A stretch of DNA of 64,000 bases from Colwellia sp. Arc7-635 (GCF_003971255.1 NZ_CP034660.1:62001-126000); one strand, 5' to 3'. Positions 1 through 9,463 are shown, counted from the first letter of the stretch. Notes: a model not told the origin generated them from the sequence alone. Translations and numbers: made by a program.

Positions 1-715
1 TATCTTGCTTAATTAATGGAATGTTGAAGTACTTACTTATTAATAAACCGGCGCTACCTGAGCAGTCGATAAATAAGTCACCTTCAATTAATTGCCCATC
101 TTTAGTTGCTAGCTTTTCAATATCACCTGACGGGCTAGCCAGAATATTTTCGATATGGGCAACAATATGTTTAACCGCTAATTTTTTCGTACAATGTTGT
201 TGTAGTAATGTGGCAAACTTTCCTGCATTCAGGTGGTAACCGTAGTTCGCAACGCCAGCATAAGCGGGTGTGGTAAACTGTTTTGGTGCTAAACCTGCTT
301 CACAAACATGGTATTGAGCATTGACCGTGCCAGCAAATGGTTGTTTTTGTTGTTGTTCCTGCCAGTGTCTCGACAAGTTTACTTCGGTATAACCTTCTGG
401 TGTCATGAAAGGGTGATAATAAAAGTCACCGCTTTGCGCACTCTGCCAATTGATGAATTTTGAACCTTGCTTAAATGAAGCATCACATTGTTGAATAAAC
501 TCAAGCTCAGTAATGCCAATTTTATCTAAGGTGTTGCGCATTGACGGCCAAGTACCTTCGCCAACGCCTATGCTTTTTACATCTGGAGATTCTATTAGGG
601 TAATTTCAAGTGCTTGTTGTTCGGCAATTCTGTGTTCGGCAGCAATAACCCCAGCGGTTAGCCAACCCGCACTACCGCCACCCACAATGACTATTTTTTT
701 TACGACCTTATCCAT
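1..715 (-). CDS. Tryptophan-halogenase-like FAD-dependent protein (3' part cut by window edge)
   Basis: Reads leftwards from ATG at 715 and runs off the window without a stop; 238 codons are visible. The N-terminus carries a dinucleotide-binding motif (IVGGGSAGWLTAG, residues 9-21) and then the GVGEGTWPS segment, which matches the flavin-contacting GVGEAT-type motif of PrnA-family tryptophan halogenases. The diagnostic WxWxIP motif lies beyond the edge, so true halogenase activity cannot be judged. Members of this family are often found beside TonB-dependent receptors in polysaccharide loci of Alteromonadales, Caulobacter and Xanthomonas; here the receptor is immediately upstream on the same strand, but a terminator-like hairpin lies between. 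Family assignment is solid; the substrate is unknown. Confidence 0.85.
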   Translation of the reverse strand, partial: MDKVVKKIVIVGGGSAGWLTAGVIAAEHRIAEQQALEITLIESPDVKSIGVGEGTWPSMRNTLDKIGITELEFIQQCDASFKQGSKFINWQSAQSGDFYYHPFMTPEGYTEVNLSRHWQEQQQKQPFAGTVNAQYHVCEAGLAPKQFTTPAYAGVANYGYHLNAGKFATLLQQHCTKKLAVKHIVAHIENILASPSGDIEKLATKDGQLIEGDLFIDCSGSAGLLISKYFNIPLIKQD

Positions 716-833
716 CACTTTACCTAATATTAAAAATAGGAGATTACGAAGTTGTCTACTTTCAATTATGCTTATTACGCAGTATTTACTCTTAACACTA
801 CATGGTTATTGTTTTGATATTGTCATTAAAAAC

Positions 834-859
834 AAAAAGCCGCAATCATGCGGCTTTTT
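834..859 (-). terminator. Rho-independent terminator after the TonB-dependent receptor
   Basis: Inverted repeat AGCCGCA / TGCGGCT with a 4-nt loop, flanked by A5 and T5 runs, 15 bases past the stop of the receptor gene. On the minus strand the stem is followed by a T run. The symmetry means it could also act on plus-strand transcripts. Confidence 0.85.
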
Positions 860-873
860 AATTTCAGCTAGGT

Positions 874-3800
874 TTAGAAGGTATAACGAGCACCTAATGC
901 AAAGCGAGCACCTAAATCTTCTAAACGCCAAAGTTGAGCTTGTGTTCGACCGTGAGTTCGCGAAGATTCCTCAGTAATATTAATCCCTTCGAAGAAAACT
1001 GACAGCTCTTCATTAACTTGATATGCCACGTTAAAGTCGATTTGAGAGTAAGATTCGGTATAACCGGGTTCATTAATATACTGTGCTTGAGTATTTAAGA
1101 ACTTATCACGCCAGTTGTAAGCAATACGTGCTTGAAAACCATCTTTTTCGTACATGGCAACAAGGTTGGCAGTATCACTTAAGCCCACTAATGCAAACTG
1201 AGTAACTGTTGGATCACCATTGTTATCAAAGCCTATATCACCATTGACTGTCGTGTAGTTTGCTTGAAAACCAAAACCACTATCGCCAAAGAAGTGTTGT
1301 ACCGCGAATTCCATACCGTAAATGTTAGCTTCTTTATTGTTAACATATTTTGATACGGTGAAGTCCATTAATGGATCGTCGGCGTTTGGATGAATATCGT
1401 AAGCTTGTTCAAATTGATCTCCTGTCATGGAGTTGAAATCGACACCATTTTCCATTGCTGCAACCATAGAGAACAAATTAGTATCAGTAACTTGTAATCC
1501 TAAACCCTCTAATGCAGCACGCGCTGCTAAAGCACGCGGGCCAGCTGTCGCATCTCGTAAACCGTAGACATTTTCAGTGACCGGCTGACGGCCAGTAAAG
1601 TTACTAACGCGTTTGTCGTAAAAGCCGACTGAAACATAGCTGGTGTCTTCGAAATACCACTCGGCAGAAATATCGACGTTATCTGATTCAAGCGGTACTA
1701 AGCTCGGATCACCACTGGCCGCTGTACCCAGTTGTGCACCGGATAAGATCGTTGGGTTACTTGGACCGCTAACACCACCTGGCGCCGCACTTAGCTGATC
1801 ATAACGTGGGCGTGCGATAGTTTTACTATAGGAAAAACGTGCTTTGACGTTTTGAACCACTTCGAGATCAAAATCAAAACTTGGCAGTAAATGGTCATAG
1901 CTTGACGAGCCAGTAAATACTTGTGCAGCGCCACCATTTTTAACATTAAAATCATTATTACCTTCCCAAACTACCTCGGTAGGTAAGGCAATGTTATCGT
2001 TAGAATCAACATCAGTAGTAGAATATCTTAATCCCGCACTTAAGTTATATGGCATGCCACCGAGTTCACCATTCAGTTGTAATTGGAAAAAAACTGAACT
2101 GACATCTTCTTTAATTTTACGGTTAGTGTTGTACGGGTCGTGTGCTAGAAAGTCAAAGCCATAAGTATCACCAGCCCATGCGCCAATTCTTGAAGCGCTA
2201 CCTGTAACACCTTCAGCATATACACCTGTACTACTATAATCGTCGATTAAGCTTGGAATATTAACGGGGGTTAGAAAATCTTCTGGCAGTTCTCCTGGAT
2301 TCTCAATACCCCAGTTACCCATAGTATGGCGAGTGTCCGATTGTAAGGCGTGACTTTCCATTGAGCGAGACTCAATACCAAACTCGATACTACCTTCTTC
2401 AAATTCGTACAAACCACTTAAGCGTATTTGGTCAATTTCTGTTTTTTGTGAGGCACGAGTTTTATCTAAAATTGAGGTACCAATATCGGAATTGTCTAAT
2501 TGATTATTACAATTGAGTCTTTGGACCATATTGCCATTACCGTCATCAACAAGATAACAATCATCAAAAGTCATTAGTAGATCAGGTAAACCATTATTGA
2601 AGTTCACGCCTTGTGCGGCAGCAACGTTGGCACCTAAACCGGCATTTACCCAACTACCATATTTTGCACCAGGGCGACTATCAGCGGAAGAACTATGACC
2701 ATCAAATGTCACAGTAAATTGGTCATTCACTTCGTACAGTAAATTTAAGCCAATAGATTTATTTTCATTTATTTGATTAAGTTCTTGTTGGGCTAAGCCT
2801 AAATCACGAGGATTTTGGTCGCGACGTTCTTCACTATAACCAATCGGCGTTTTAACGGTATTATCATCAAAAGTTAATGCCGATTTATAGGTATCCATCC
2901 AAATAGATTGTTCAGCGCGATTCGCGTGAATATCTTGTTTTGAATAAGTGTAATCAAGGGTTGCTGTTAGCTTATCGACTGGACGATATTGTAAGGTTAC
3001 TTGGGCATTGGTACGTTCACGTTCGTTATCTTGTACAAAATAGCGCAAGTCAGACGGTAAAGAAAATAATTGCCCTGCTGCTGGTGCATTGTTGAGCGAT
3101 ACCGGCGTACCGTCTTGTTGTTGCGGAATGCTTGAAATATCGTCATAGGCATTAGTACGCCATTGATTGACGAATGCGCCAGCTACTGAGCTATCTCTGC
3201 GCTGAAAGTTAGCAGTAATAGAGGCACCAAAACGTTCATCGTCATCGGTCCAGCTTAATAAACCTGAAAGCTCAGGCGTAACATCAGTACCAACACGGTT
3301 TGTTGTATCATGTAAGGCTTTAGCGCCAAAGCTTGCATGCATACCCGGGTTATCGAGCGGCTTGCCAGTAACAATATCAATTGTTGCGCCTATACCACCC
3401 GTCGCAATATTGGCACGGCCAGTTTTGTAAACTGAAACTGATTGTATGGCGTCTGAAGATAAATTAGCAAAATCGAATGCACGCGTACTGTTATCGCCTA
3501 ATGATGCGCCAGGCATAGTACGGCCATTAAGCGTCACCATATTATAATCAGGACCAAAACCACGAACAGTTATTTTACTACCTTCACCGTTAGAGCGATC
3601 AATCGATACCCCAGTAATGCGCTGTAGTGACTCTGCTAAGTTAGTATCTGGAAATTTACCTATATCTTCAGCTGAAATAGCATCAACAACACCACTAGCA
3701 TCACGTTTTAGTCTTGTAGACTCTTTAATACTTGAACGCATCCCCGTCACTTGAATGACTTCTATTTCTTTTTCAGCACTTGTTGTTTCTTCTGCATATA

Positions 3801-3879
3801 CTGGTGCAATTGAGCTTACGCCTAATATTAGCGATAAACTTGTTGCTATGCGTGATTTTTTATATGTTTTTGTATTCAC
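874..3879 (-). CDS. TonB-dependent receptor (Xanthomonas/Caulobacter oligosaccharide type)
   Basis: About 1001 aa. It has a signal peptide (ending near PVYA), a TonB-box-like stretch (IEVIQVTG), a plug domain with typical segments (DIGKFPDTNLAESLQRITGV, ITVRGFGPDYNMVTLNGR) and a long beta-barrel ending in a terminal Phe (ARYTF), as expected for BAM substrates. Length and plug match the TIGR01782-like receptors used for sugar oligomers. In-frame starts exist at 3900 (ATG), 3885 (ATG) and 3879 (GTG); GTG 3879 is chosen because GGGGAG lies 6 nt before it. Two identical palindromic operators sit upstream, and a divergent sugar-catabolic operon begins at 4319. It probably imports cello-oligosaccharides or their oxidised forms across the outer membrane (inference). 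Confidence 0.9.
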   Translation of the reverse strand: MNTKTYKKSRIATSLSLILGVSSIAPVYAEETTSAEKEIEVIQVTGMRSSIKESTRLKRDASGVVDAISAEDIGKFPDTNLAESLQRITGVSIDRSNGEGSKITVRGFGPDYNMVTLNGRTMPGASLGDNSTRAFDFANLSSDAIQSVSVYKTGRANIATGGIGATIDIVTGKPLDNPGMHASFGAKALHDTTNRVGTDVTPELSGLLSWTDDDERFGASITANFQRRDSSVAGAFVNQWRTNAYDDISSIPQQQDGTPVSLNNAPAAGQLFSLPSDLRYFVQDNERERTNAQVTLQYRPVDKLTATLDYTYSKQDIHANRAEQSIWMDTYKSALTFDDNTVKTPIGYSEERRDQNPRDLGLAQQELNQINENKSIGLNLLYEVNDQFTVTFDGHSSSADSRPGAKYGSWVNAGLGANVAAAQGVNFNNGLPDLLMTFDDCYLVDDGNGNMVQRLNCNNQLDNSDIGTSILDKTRASQKTEIDQIRLSGLYEFEEGSIEFGIESRSMESHALQSDTRHTMGNWGIENPGELPEDFLTPVNIPSLIDDYSSTGVYAEGVTGSASRIGAWAGDTYGFDFLAHDPYNTNRKIKEDVSSVFFQLQLNGELGGMPYNLSAGLRYSTTDVDSNDNIALPTEVVWEGNNDFNVKNGGAAQVFTGSSSYDHLLPSFDFDLEVVQNVKARFSYSKTIARPRYDQLSAAPGGVSGPSNPTILSGAQLGTAASGDPSLVPLESDNVDISAEWYFEDTSYVSVGFYDKRVSNFTGRQPVTENVYGLRDATAGPRALAARAALEGLGLQVTDTNLFSMVAAMENGVDFNSMTGDQFEQAYDIHPNADDPLMDFTVSKYVNNKEANIYGMEFAVQHFFGDSGFGFQANYTTVNGDIGFDNNGDPTVTQFALVGLSDTANLVAMYEKDGFQARIAYNWRDKFLNTQAQYINEPGYTESYSQIDFNVAYQVNEELSVFFEGINITEESSRTHGRTQAQLWRLEDLGARFALGARYTF

Positions 3880-3937
3880 TTGCATCTCCCCTCGAGACAT
3901 TTAATCACATTCAATCTAGATATTCACAAAGTAATTT

Positions 3938-3951
3938 TGTAAGCGCTTACA
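3938..3951. promoter_or_regulatory. LacI-type operator 1 (upstream of receptor)
   Basis: Perfect 14-bp palindrome TGTAAGCGCTTACA with the central CG step typical of LacI-family operators. It lies about 60 bp upstream of the receptor start. An identical copy starts 55 bp further upstream, which would suit cooperative or looping repression. No LacI-family regulator gene is in the window. Confidence 0.75.
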
Positions 3952-3992
3952 TTTCGTATTTTTTTAAAAAGCGTTTTAAACTCAATTGTTTT

Positions 3993-4006
3993 TGTAAGCG
4001 CTTACA
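3993..4006. promoter_or_regulatory. LacI-type operator 2 (identical copy)
   Basis: Second perfect copy of TGTAAGCGCTTACA, with 41 bp between the two. The rest of the 3901-4318 interval is very AT-rich and holds only the operators and presumably the divergent promoters; short reading frames there have no coding character. Confidence 0.75.
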
Positions 4007-4180
4007 TAAAGTTAGTTTAAAAAAATATTAACGTCAATAGTTTTTTGTCTATTAATTGAACTGATAAATTTACTTGCTTGATTAATAAGAATTTAAATCA
4101 TCTCTATTTGTTATCAAAATGTATATTTTTCTGCTTGTATTTATCTGATTTAGTTAAAAAGCATAACATGTTAAAAATAA

Positions 4181-4196
4181 ATGAAAGCGCTTTCAT
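4181..4196. promoter_or_regulatory. LacI-type operator 3 (upstream of transporter operon)
   Basis: Perfect 16-bp palindrome ATGAAAGCGCTTTCAT, about 120 bp before the transporter start. It shares the AAGCGCTT core with operators 1 and 2 but has different flanks, so it may bind the same regulator with different affinity or a paralogous one. Confidence 0.65.
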
Positions 4197-4318
4197 TTCT
4201 AGGGGTTTTATGAGTAAACTAAAAAAGTGCAGTAAGTTACTTGGCAAAAATAAGACGTAAACAACGTTGAATAGCTTCTGTAATAACGTTTTGCTAGCTA
4301 AATAATTAGGGTTGAACT

Positions 4319-5668
4319 ATGCAAATTCTTAAATTGAAAGAAAAAATATCTTATGCCTGTGGTGATGTTGCCTCGAATTTTTATTGGCGGGTATTTGATG
4401 TCTTCTTATTTATATTTTATACCGATGTCTTTGGTCTGCACCCAGGCGCTGTTGGCACCATGATGTTAGTCACGCGATTAATTGATGCTTTCTCAGATCC
4501 TTTGATGGGGGCATTAGCCGACCGAACAGAAACACGTTTTGGTAAATTTCGTCCATATTTGTTGTGGGGAATAATACCGTTAGTTGCTGCAGGTGTGCTG
4601 GTGTTCACTGTGCCTGATCTGGACAGTGATGGTAAGTTGATATGGGCATATGCGACTTATATTTTTATGATGCTAGCTTACACGTTTATTAATGTTCCTT
4701 ATGGTGCCTTACTCGGTGTTATGACTGGAGATAGCCAAGAGCGTACCACTTTAACTAGCTTTCGGTTTATTGGTGCATTTTCTGGTGGTAGTTTAGTTGC
4801 ATATTTTACGCCGACCTTGGTGAATGAACTAGGTCAAGGTGACCAAGCGCTAGGTTGGCAATTAACCATGGCGTTATACGGTATTATCGCTGCTATTTTA
4901 TTTGTCATCAGCTTTTACAACACTCGAGAGCGTATTTCACCGCCGCAAAAGCAGCCAACCCCTATTCGTACTGACATTAAAGATTTGTTTAACAACAAAC
5001 CTTGGATAATTCTTTTTAGTCTGGCCTTGATTGTCATGATGACGATTACCTTGAGAGCAAGTTCAGGCACCTTTTACTTTAAGTATTACGTCGGTAGAGA
5101 AGATCTCATTGGCAGCTTTTCATTTGTGTATATGATTTCTCTAGCTTTGGGAGCTGCATGCACACCATTAATGACGAAGTTTTTTGATAAACGCACATTG
5201 TTAATGGTGCTAATGGTCGTTGTTGCAGTACTTTCCAGTGCTTTCTACTTGCTAGACAGAACGCAAATAACGACGATGTTTGCACTGCAAATTATTATTG
5301 GCTTTTGTTTAGGACCAAAGTCACCCTTGGTTTTTTCCATGTATGCCGATACGGCGGACTATTCTGAATGGAAAAATGGCCGTCGTGCTACCGCGATGAT
5401 TTTCTCTGCAGCGGCCTTTGCACAAAAACTTGGTGGTGCTTTTGCCGGCGCAATGATGGGATGGTTGTTAGCGTCTTTAGGTTATGTTGCAAATCAGGTG
5501 CAATCGCAAGATTCCTCATACGGCATTGTGCTCTTGATGACACTTATTCCTGGAGCTTTTGCCATTATCTCTGTTTTCATTATTCGTTGTTATTCACTGT
5601 CTGATACTGAAGTATCAAAATTACAAAAAGTTCTGAGCGAACGAGTGCCAGTACAGGAGTTAAAATAA
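4319..5668 (+). CDS. GPH-family sugar:cation symporter
   Basis: 449 aa, hydrophobic throughout with about 12 predicted membrane segments. The N-terminal region (LKEKISYACGDVASNFYW, then RLIDAFSDPLMGALADRT and RFGKFRPYLLWG) is typical of the glycoside-pentoside-hexuronide (MelB/XylP-like) family of major-facilitator symporters. It is the first gene of the rightward operon, and the phosphorylase start codon follows its stop directly. By context it should carry the disaccharide or aldonic acid made in the periplasm across the inner membrane (inference). Regulation is probably through the LacI-type operator at 4181-4196. Confidence 0.88.
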   Translation: MQILKLKEKISYACGDVASNFYWRVFDVFLFIFYTDVFGLHPGAVGTMMLVTRLIDAFSDPLMGALADRTETRFGKFRPYLLWGIIPLVAAGVLVFTVPDLDSDGKLIWAYATYIFMMLAYTFINVPYGALLGVMTGDSQERTTLTSFRFIGAFSGGSLVAYFTPTLVNELGQGDQALGWQLTMALYGIIAAILFVISFYNTRERISPPQKQPTPIRTDIKDLFNNKPWIILFSLALIVMMTITLRASSGTFYFKYYVGREDLIGSFSFVYMISLALGAACTPLMTKFFDKRTLLMVLMVVVAVLSSAFYLLDRTQITTMFALQIIIGFCLGPKSPLVFSMYADTADYSEWKNGRRATAMIFSAAAFAQKLGGAFAGAMMGWLLASLGYVANQVQSQDSSYGIVLLMTLIPGAFAIISVFIIRCYSLSDTEVSKLQKVLSERVPVQELK

Positions 5669-8077
5669 ATGAGTGATAGTAAGCAATCTTCAACCGGCCA
5701 AACTCCTTGGTATCAACATGATGAAGTGGACAATCGCATCAGCTGCTTTGATCCGATCACAATGAAATTCGCCAGTGGCTTTTTATGGAATAAAACCATG
5801 ATGATCCACATGAATTGTCGAGGCTATGCGGTTAGTCAGTTTATGCAACCAGAGCCAAGTAAGTATTCAGCGGCACCAAATATCGAAGCGCAAACCTTTA
5901 TGCAGCCTGAGCAAGGTTATTTCGCTCATCATCCCGGACGCTTTTTCTATGTTAAATGTCATGATACTGACGAAGTGTTTTCATTACCTTATGAGCCGAT
6001 GCGTAAATCATTAGACAAGTTTACTTTTTCTATCGGACTGGCTGATATTGTTTGGCGTATTGAGCATCTGGCGATTGAGTTTATTCTAACACTGTCATTA
6101 GCAGAAGAAGGGGCGCATGAATTATGGCAACTTGAGGTTAAAAACCTAAGTGATGACGTGAAAAATATCAGTATTTATCCTTGTTTTTCTATCGGTTATA
6201 AATCTTGGATGAACCAGTCAGCTGACTATTATTCAACAAGCAATGCCATTATTGCCAGTAGTGTTAAACCATATCAAAAACTGACCGACTATTATAAAAA
6301 TCAACAATTAAAGGATGGCACATTTTTATTAGCGGATACTGCGCCAACGAGCTGGACAAGTAATCAACAAGCATTTGAAGGTGAGGGTGGAGTGCACTTT
6401 CCGGATGCCATTAAAGCGAAAAAATTAGCACAAGAAGCTGCTTGCTATGAAACACCCATCGCAGTGATGCAATACGACGTTAGCTTAGCAGTGCAACAAA
6501 CTGCCGGGTACAAATTTATTTTTGGCGCCTGTAAAGACCAAGCAGAAGTTGATGATATTCGAAAACAGTACTTTCAAAACACGACAGCTTTTGAGCAACG
6601 TCAATTAGGCTACCAACGTTACATTGATCAATCTCAGCATCACTTTCATCTCGAGTGTGAAGACAAGGCATTAAATCAGTTTGTTAATCATTGGTTGCCT
6701 AGACAAGTGTTCTATCATGGTGACAGTAATAGGTTAACCACAGATCCTCAAACACGTAACTATTTACAAGATGCCATCGGTATGTGCTTTATTGCCCCTG
6801 AGAAAACTAAGCAAGTGCTACTGACAACGTTGTCTCAACAAAAACGCAATGGTTGCTTGCCTGACGGCATACTTTTACACCCTGATGCAGAGATCAAATA
6901 CATCAATTTAATTCCGCACAGCGACCATTGTGTGTGGCTTCCTATTTGTTTAAAAGTTTATTTAGATGAAACAAATGATCTGGATATTCTTCAAGAAAAA
7001 ATTGCCTTTGCTGACAATAGTGAACTCTCAACAGTCGCTGAACATGTTGAGCTAGCCTTAGATTATTTACTTAATGCCACCAATGATAGAGGCTTAAGTT
7101 TTATCGAGCAAGGTGATTGGTGCGACCCGCTTAACATGGTTGGACACAAAGGTAAGGGGGTTTCAAGTTGGTTGTCACTGGCGAGCGCTTATGCCTTGCA
7201 GCAATGGTGTCTTATCAAAGAAAATTATACTTCGAGTCAAGATGGCAAATTGGCCGAATACCAATATGCCGCACAAGCGCTGAATGACGCAGTTAACAAG
7301 CACCTATGGGACGGTAACTGGTATGCACGTGGTATTACCGATGACAATAAATGCTTTGGTATTGCTGATGATGTTCAAGGGCGAATCTTTTTAAATCCAC
7401 AAAGTTGGGCGATGCTGAGTGGCGCTGCTGACAAAGTTAATATTGATAACTTATTGCACGAAATAGACCAGCAGTTATTAACACCGTTCGGACCCATGAT
7501 GTTAGCGCCAAGCTATACAAAAATGCGCGAAGATGTTGGTCGCTTAACACAGAAATATCCCGGTACCGCTGAAAACGGTTCGGTATATAACCATGCCAGT
7601 GCCTTTTATGCTTTTAGTTTATTTAAAATAGGGCAAGCAGATAAGGCATTAGCGATTATCCAGCAAATGTTAAGCAGCGAAAAAGATGTGTTAATCCGTC
7701 AGCAATTACCTGGTTTTATTCCTAATTATTATCGTGGCGCCTATCAGCAATTTCCTGATATGGCCGGCCGTTCCAGTCAGCTGTTTAACACCGGCACAGT
7801 TGCATGGGTATATCGCTGCATTATTGAAGAGTTGTGTGGTTTGAAGGGCGAAGCCGGTAGCTTAATTGTTGCACCTAAAATGCCATCGCATTGGCAAAAA
7901 ATGACTGTAAAACGTCAATTCTTGAATGCACACTTTATCGTGAAAATATATCGTGATGAAAGCGTGACAAAACAGCTGACGATTATTGACGGTAAGTCTT
8001 CTAGCACCAATAAAGTGGAAAATATTCAAGCAGGCAAAAGTTATTGTCTGGACGTGTTATTACCTTTTTTAAGTTAA
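5669..8077 (+). CDS. GH94 phosphorylase, probable cellobionic acid phosphorylase
   Basis: 802 aa, cytoplasmic (no signal peptide), a usual length for GH94. The catalytic general-acid region reads EQGDWCDPLN, with the expected Asp at residue 486. Further on, GRLTQKYPGTAENG has Arg625 and Lys629 four residues apart. From memory, the Saccharophagus degradans cellobionic acid phosphorylase uses Arg609 and Lys613, also four apart, to bind the carboxylate of gluconate; Gln183 here may match its Gln190. The next gene is a gluconokinase, which fits a reaction giving glucose-1-phosphate plus gluconate. RBS AGGAG lies 9 nt before the ATG. Cellobiose or chitobiose phosphorylase is the alternative; family confidence is high, specificity moderate. 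Confidence 0.9.
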   Translation: MSDSKQSSTGQTPWYQHDEVDNRISCFDPITMKFASGFLWNKTMMIHMNCRGYAVSQFMQPEPSKYSAAPNIEAQTFMQPEQGYFAHHPGRFFYVKCHDTDEVFSLPYEPMRKSLDKFTFSIGLADIVWRIEHLAIEFILTLSLAEEGAHELWQLEVKNLSDDVKNISIYPCFSIGYKSWMNQSADYYSTSNAIIASSVKPYQKLTDYYKNQQLKDGTFLLADTAPTSWTSNQQAFEGEGGVHFPDAIKAKKLAQEAACYETPIAVMQYDVSLAVQQTAGYKFIFGACKDQAEVDDIRKQYFQNTTAFEQRQLGYQRYIDQSQHHFHLECEDKALNQFVNHWLPRQVFYHGDSNRLTTDPQTRNYLQDAIGMCFIAPEKTKQVLLTTLSQQKRNGCLPDGILLHPDAEIKYINLIPHSDHCVWLPICLKVYLDETNDLDILQEKIAFADNSELSTVAEHVELALDYLLNATNDRGLSFIEQGDWCDPLNMVGHKGKGVSSWLSLASAYALQQWCLIKENYTSSQDGKLAEYQYAAQALNDAVNKHLWDGNWYARGITDDNKCFGIADDVQGRIFLNPQSWAMLSGAADKVNIDNLLHEIDQQLLTPFGPMMLAPSYTKMREDVGRLTQKYPGTAENGSVYNHASAFYAFSLFKIGQADKALAIIQQMLSSEKDVLIRQQLPGFIPNYYRGAYQQFPDMAGRSSQLFNTGTVAWVYRCIIEELCGLKGEAGSLIVAPKMPSHWQKMTVKRQFLNAHFIVKIYRDESVTKQLTIIDGKSSSTNKVENIQAGKSYCLDVLLPFLS

Positions 8078-8100
8078 CTCTCAGTAAAGTAGGCGTGATT

Positions 8101-8655
8101 ATGACTAAGTTATTTATTATTATGGGCGTTAGCGGCAGTGGCAAGTCAACTGTTGCTGAACAATTAGCAGAAAAACTCGATTATCACTACATAGATGCAG
8201 ATGACTTCCATAGCGAAAGCGCCAAGCTAAAAATGGCCGCAGGTGAAGCGCTTACCGATGAACTTAGAGCACAATGGATGGAGCGCTTACAGCGCTTTTT
8301 AAGACAGAAATTAAAGAAAAAACAGTCGATAGTTTTAGCTAACTCAGCCTTAAAAAAAGTACATCGGGATATGCTTCGAGTGCTTGGTTTTAACGCGTGT
8401 TTTTTTTTCTTGGAAGGCAGTGAAAATTTAATTGCCGAGCGTATGAAAAAACGGTCGGCGCATTTTTTCCCCGTCGCTTTATTGCATAGTCAATTTCAAA
8501 GTCTTGAGCATCCAAAAGTATCACAACAAGTTGGTGATGAGCTTGATATTATCAGTATTAATATAGAGCAAAGTCGACCGTCGATAATGACGGAAATTGA
8601 ACAAGTGGCAATAAAGTTTATTGAAAATAATTTAGTCGTTTCTTGTGTTGTATAG
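8101..8655 (+). CDS. Gluconokinase (GntK family)
   Basis: 184 aa from ATG 8101. An earlier in-frame start at 8044 would overlap the phosphorylase and is less likely. It has a Walker A loop MGVSGSGKST, the DADDFH segment that contacts gluconate in GntK-type kinases, and the C-terminal ALLHSQFQSLEHP motif of the family. It should phosphorylate gluconate to 6-phosphogluconate, feeding the Entner-Doudoroff or pentose-phosphate pathway. The family's usual HxDRWPWL-type segment is diverged here (LTDELRAQWMERL). Its position just after the GH94 gene is the best contextual evidence that the phosphorylase releases gluconate. Confidence 0.85.
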   Translation: MTKLFIIMGVSGSGKSTVAEQLAEKLDYHYIDADDFHSESAKLKMAAGEALTDELRAQWMERLQRFLRQKLKKKQSIVLANSALKKVHRDMLRVLGFNACFFFLEGSENLIAERMKKRSAHFFPVALLHSQFQSLEHPKVSQQVGDELDIISINIEQSRPSIMTEIEQVAIKFIENNLVVSCVV

Positions 8656-8671
8656 TCTTTAGGAAGGTAAG

Positions 8672-9463
8672 ATGAAAACAAAAAAACTCAATAGCTTTGC
8701 TAGCGCATTATTACTTAGCAGCTTACCTGCTTTGATAAATATGAGCTACGCGCTTGAGGCTAAGCACACCGATGTTGCACCTAAAATAGATGGTGTAATG
8801 GATACGTTATGGCAAGCAGCACCATGGCAACCAATCGATCAACATATTTTAGGGGAAATGCCGAGCAAGGAAGATTTTTCTGGTCGTTTTAAAGTGATAT
8901 GGGACGAAAATAAAATTTACCTTTTGGCTGAAATTCAAGATGACATCCTGTTTGATAGCCACCCAGATCCATTAGATGCTTATTGGGATGATGATTGTTT
9001 AGAAATTTTTATTGATGAAGACAGATCGGGTGGCGAGCACCAATTTAACTTCAATGCTTTTGCCTATCATATCTCGCTAGACAATCAAGTGGTTGATATT
9101 GGCTATAAAACCAAAAATGGCCAGGCTGATTTTATGCTTTTTAACGATCATCTGAACAGCGCTTGGCGTCGTCAAAGTGAACAACCGAACCGTTTGATCT
9201 GGGAAGTCGCGTTAGATGTTTATGACGATAGTTTTAGTTACACCACCAATAAAGCTAATGTTAAAGAATTTAACCAAGCACAACCGGTCAAGCTTTCGGC
9301 AAATAAAACCTTGGGCTTTATGTTGGCTTATTGTGATAACGACGGTAGCGAAAGCCGAGAACATTTTATCGGTTCAGTGGCCATTGAGCCTAAAAATGGT
9401 GATAAAAACTTGGGTTATAAAGATGCAGGTGTTTTCGCGCCATTAAAATTAGTGCATGAGTAA
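8672..9463 (+). CDS. Secreted CBM9-like carbohydrate-binding protein
   Basis: 263 aa with a Sec signal peptide (cleavage near SYALEA). The mature part resembles the CBM9/DOMON-like beta-sandwich: PKIDGVMDTLWQAAPWQ at the start, VIWDENKIYLLAEIQDD, then DDDCLEIFIDEDRSGGEHQF. No catalytic domain is fused. A strong RBS (AGGAAGG) precedes the ATG and it follows the gluconokinase by 16 nt, so it belongs to the same operon. It may be a periplasmic or surface sugar-capture protein; a redox (cytochrome-like) role, as in some DOMON proteins, cannot be excluded but no heme ligands are evident. Confidence 0.8.
   Translation: MKTKKLNSFASALLLSSLPALINMSYALEAKHTDVAPKIDGVMDTLWQAAPWQPIDQHILGEMPSKEDFSGRFKVIWDENKIYLLAEIQDDILFDSHPDPLDAYWDDDCLEIFIDEDRSGGEHQFNFNAFAYHISLDNQVVDIGYKTKNGQADFMLFNDHLNSAWRRQSEQPNRLIWEVALDVYDDSFSYTTNKANVKEFNQAQPVKLSANKTLGFMLAYCDNDGSESREHFIGSVAIEPKNGDKNLGYKDAGVFAPLKLVHE

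Noticed and set aside
3780-4260. Short plus-strand reading frames (83 and 60 codons) in the receptor/transporter gap
   Set aside because: They cross the operators, are AT-rich, lack ribosome sites and give low-complexity products without family resemblance.
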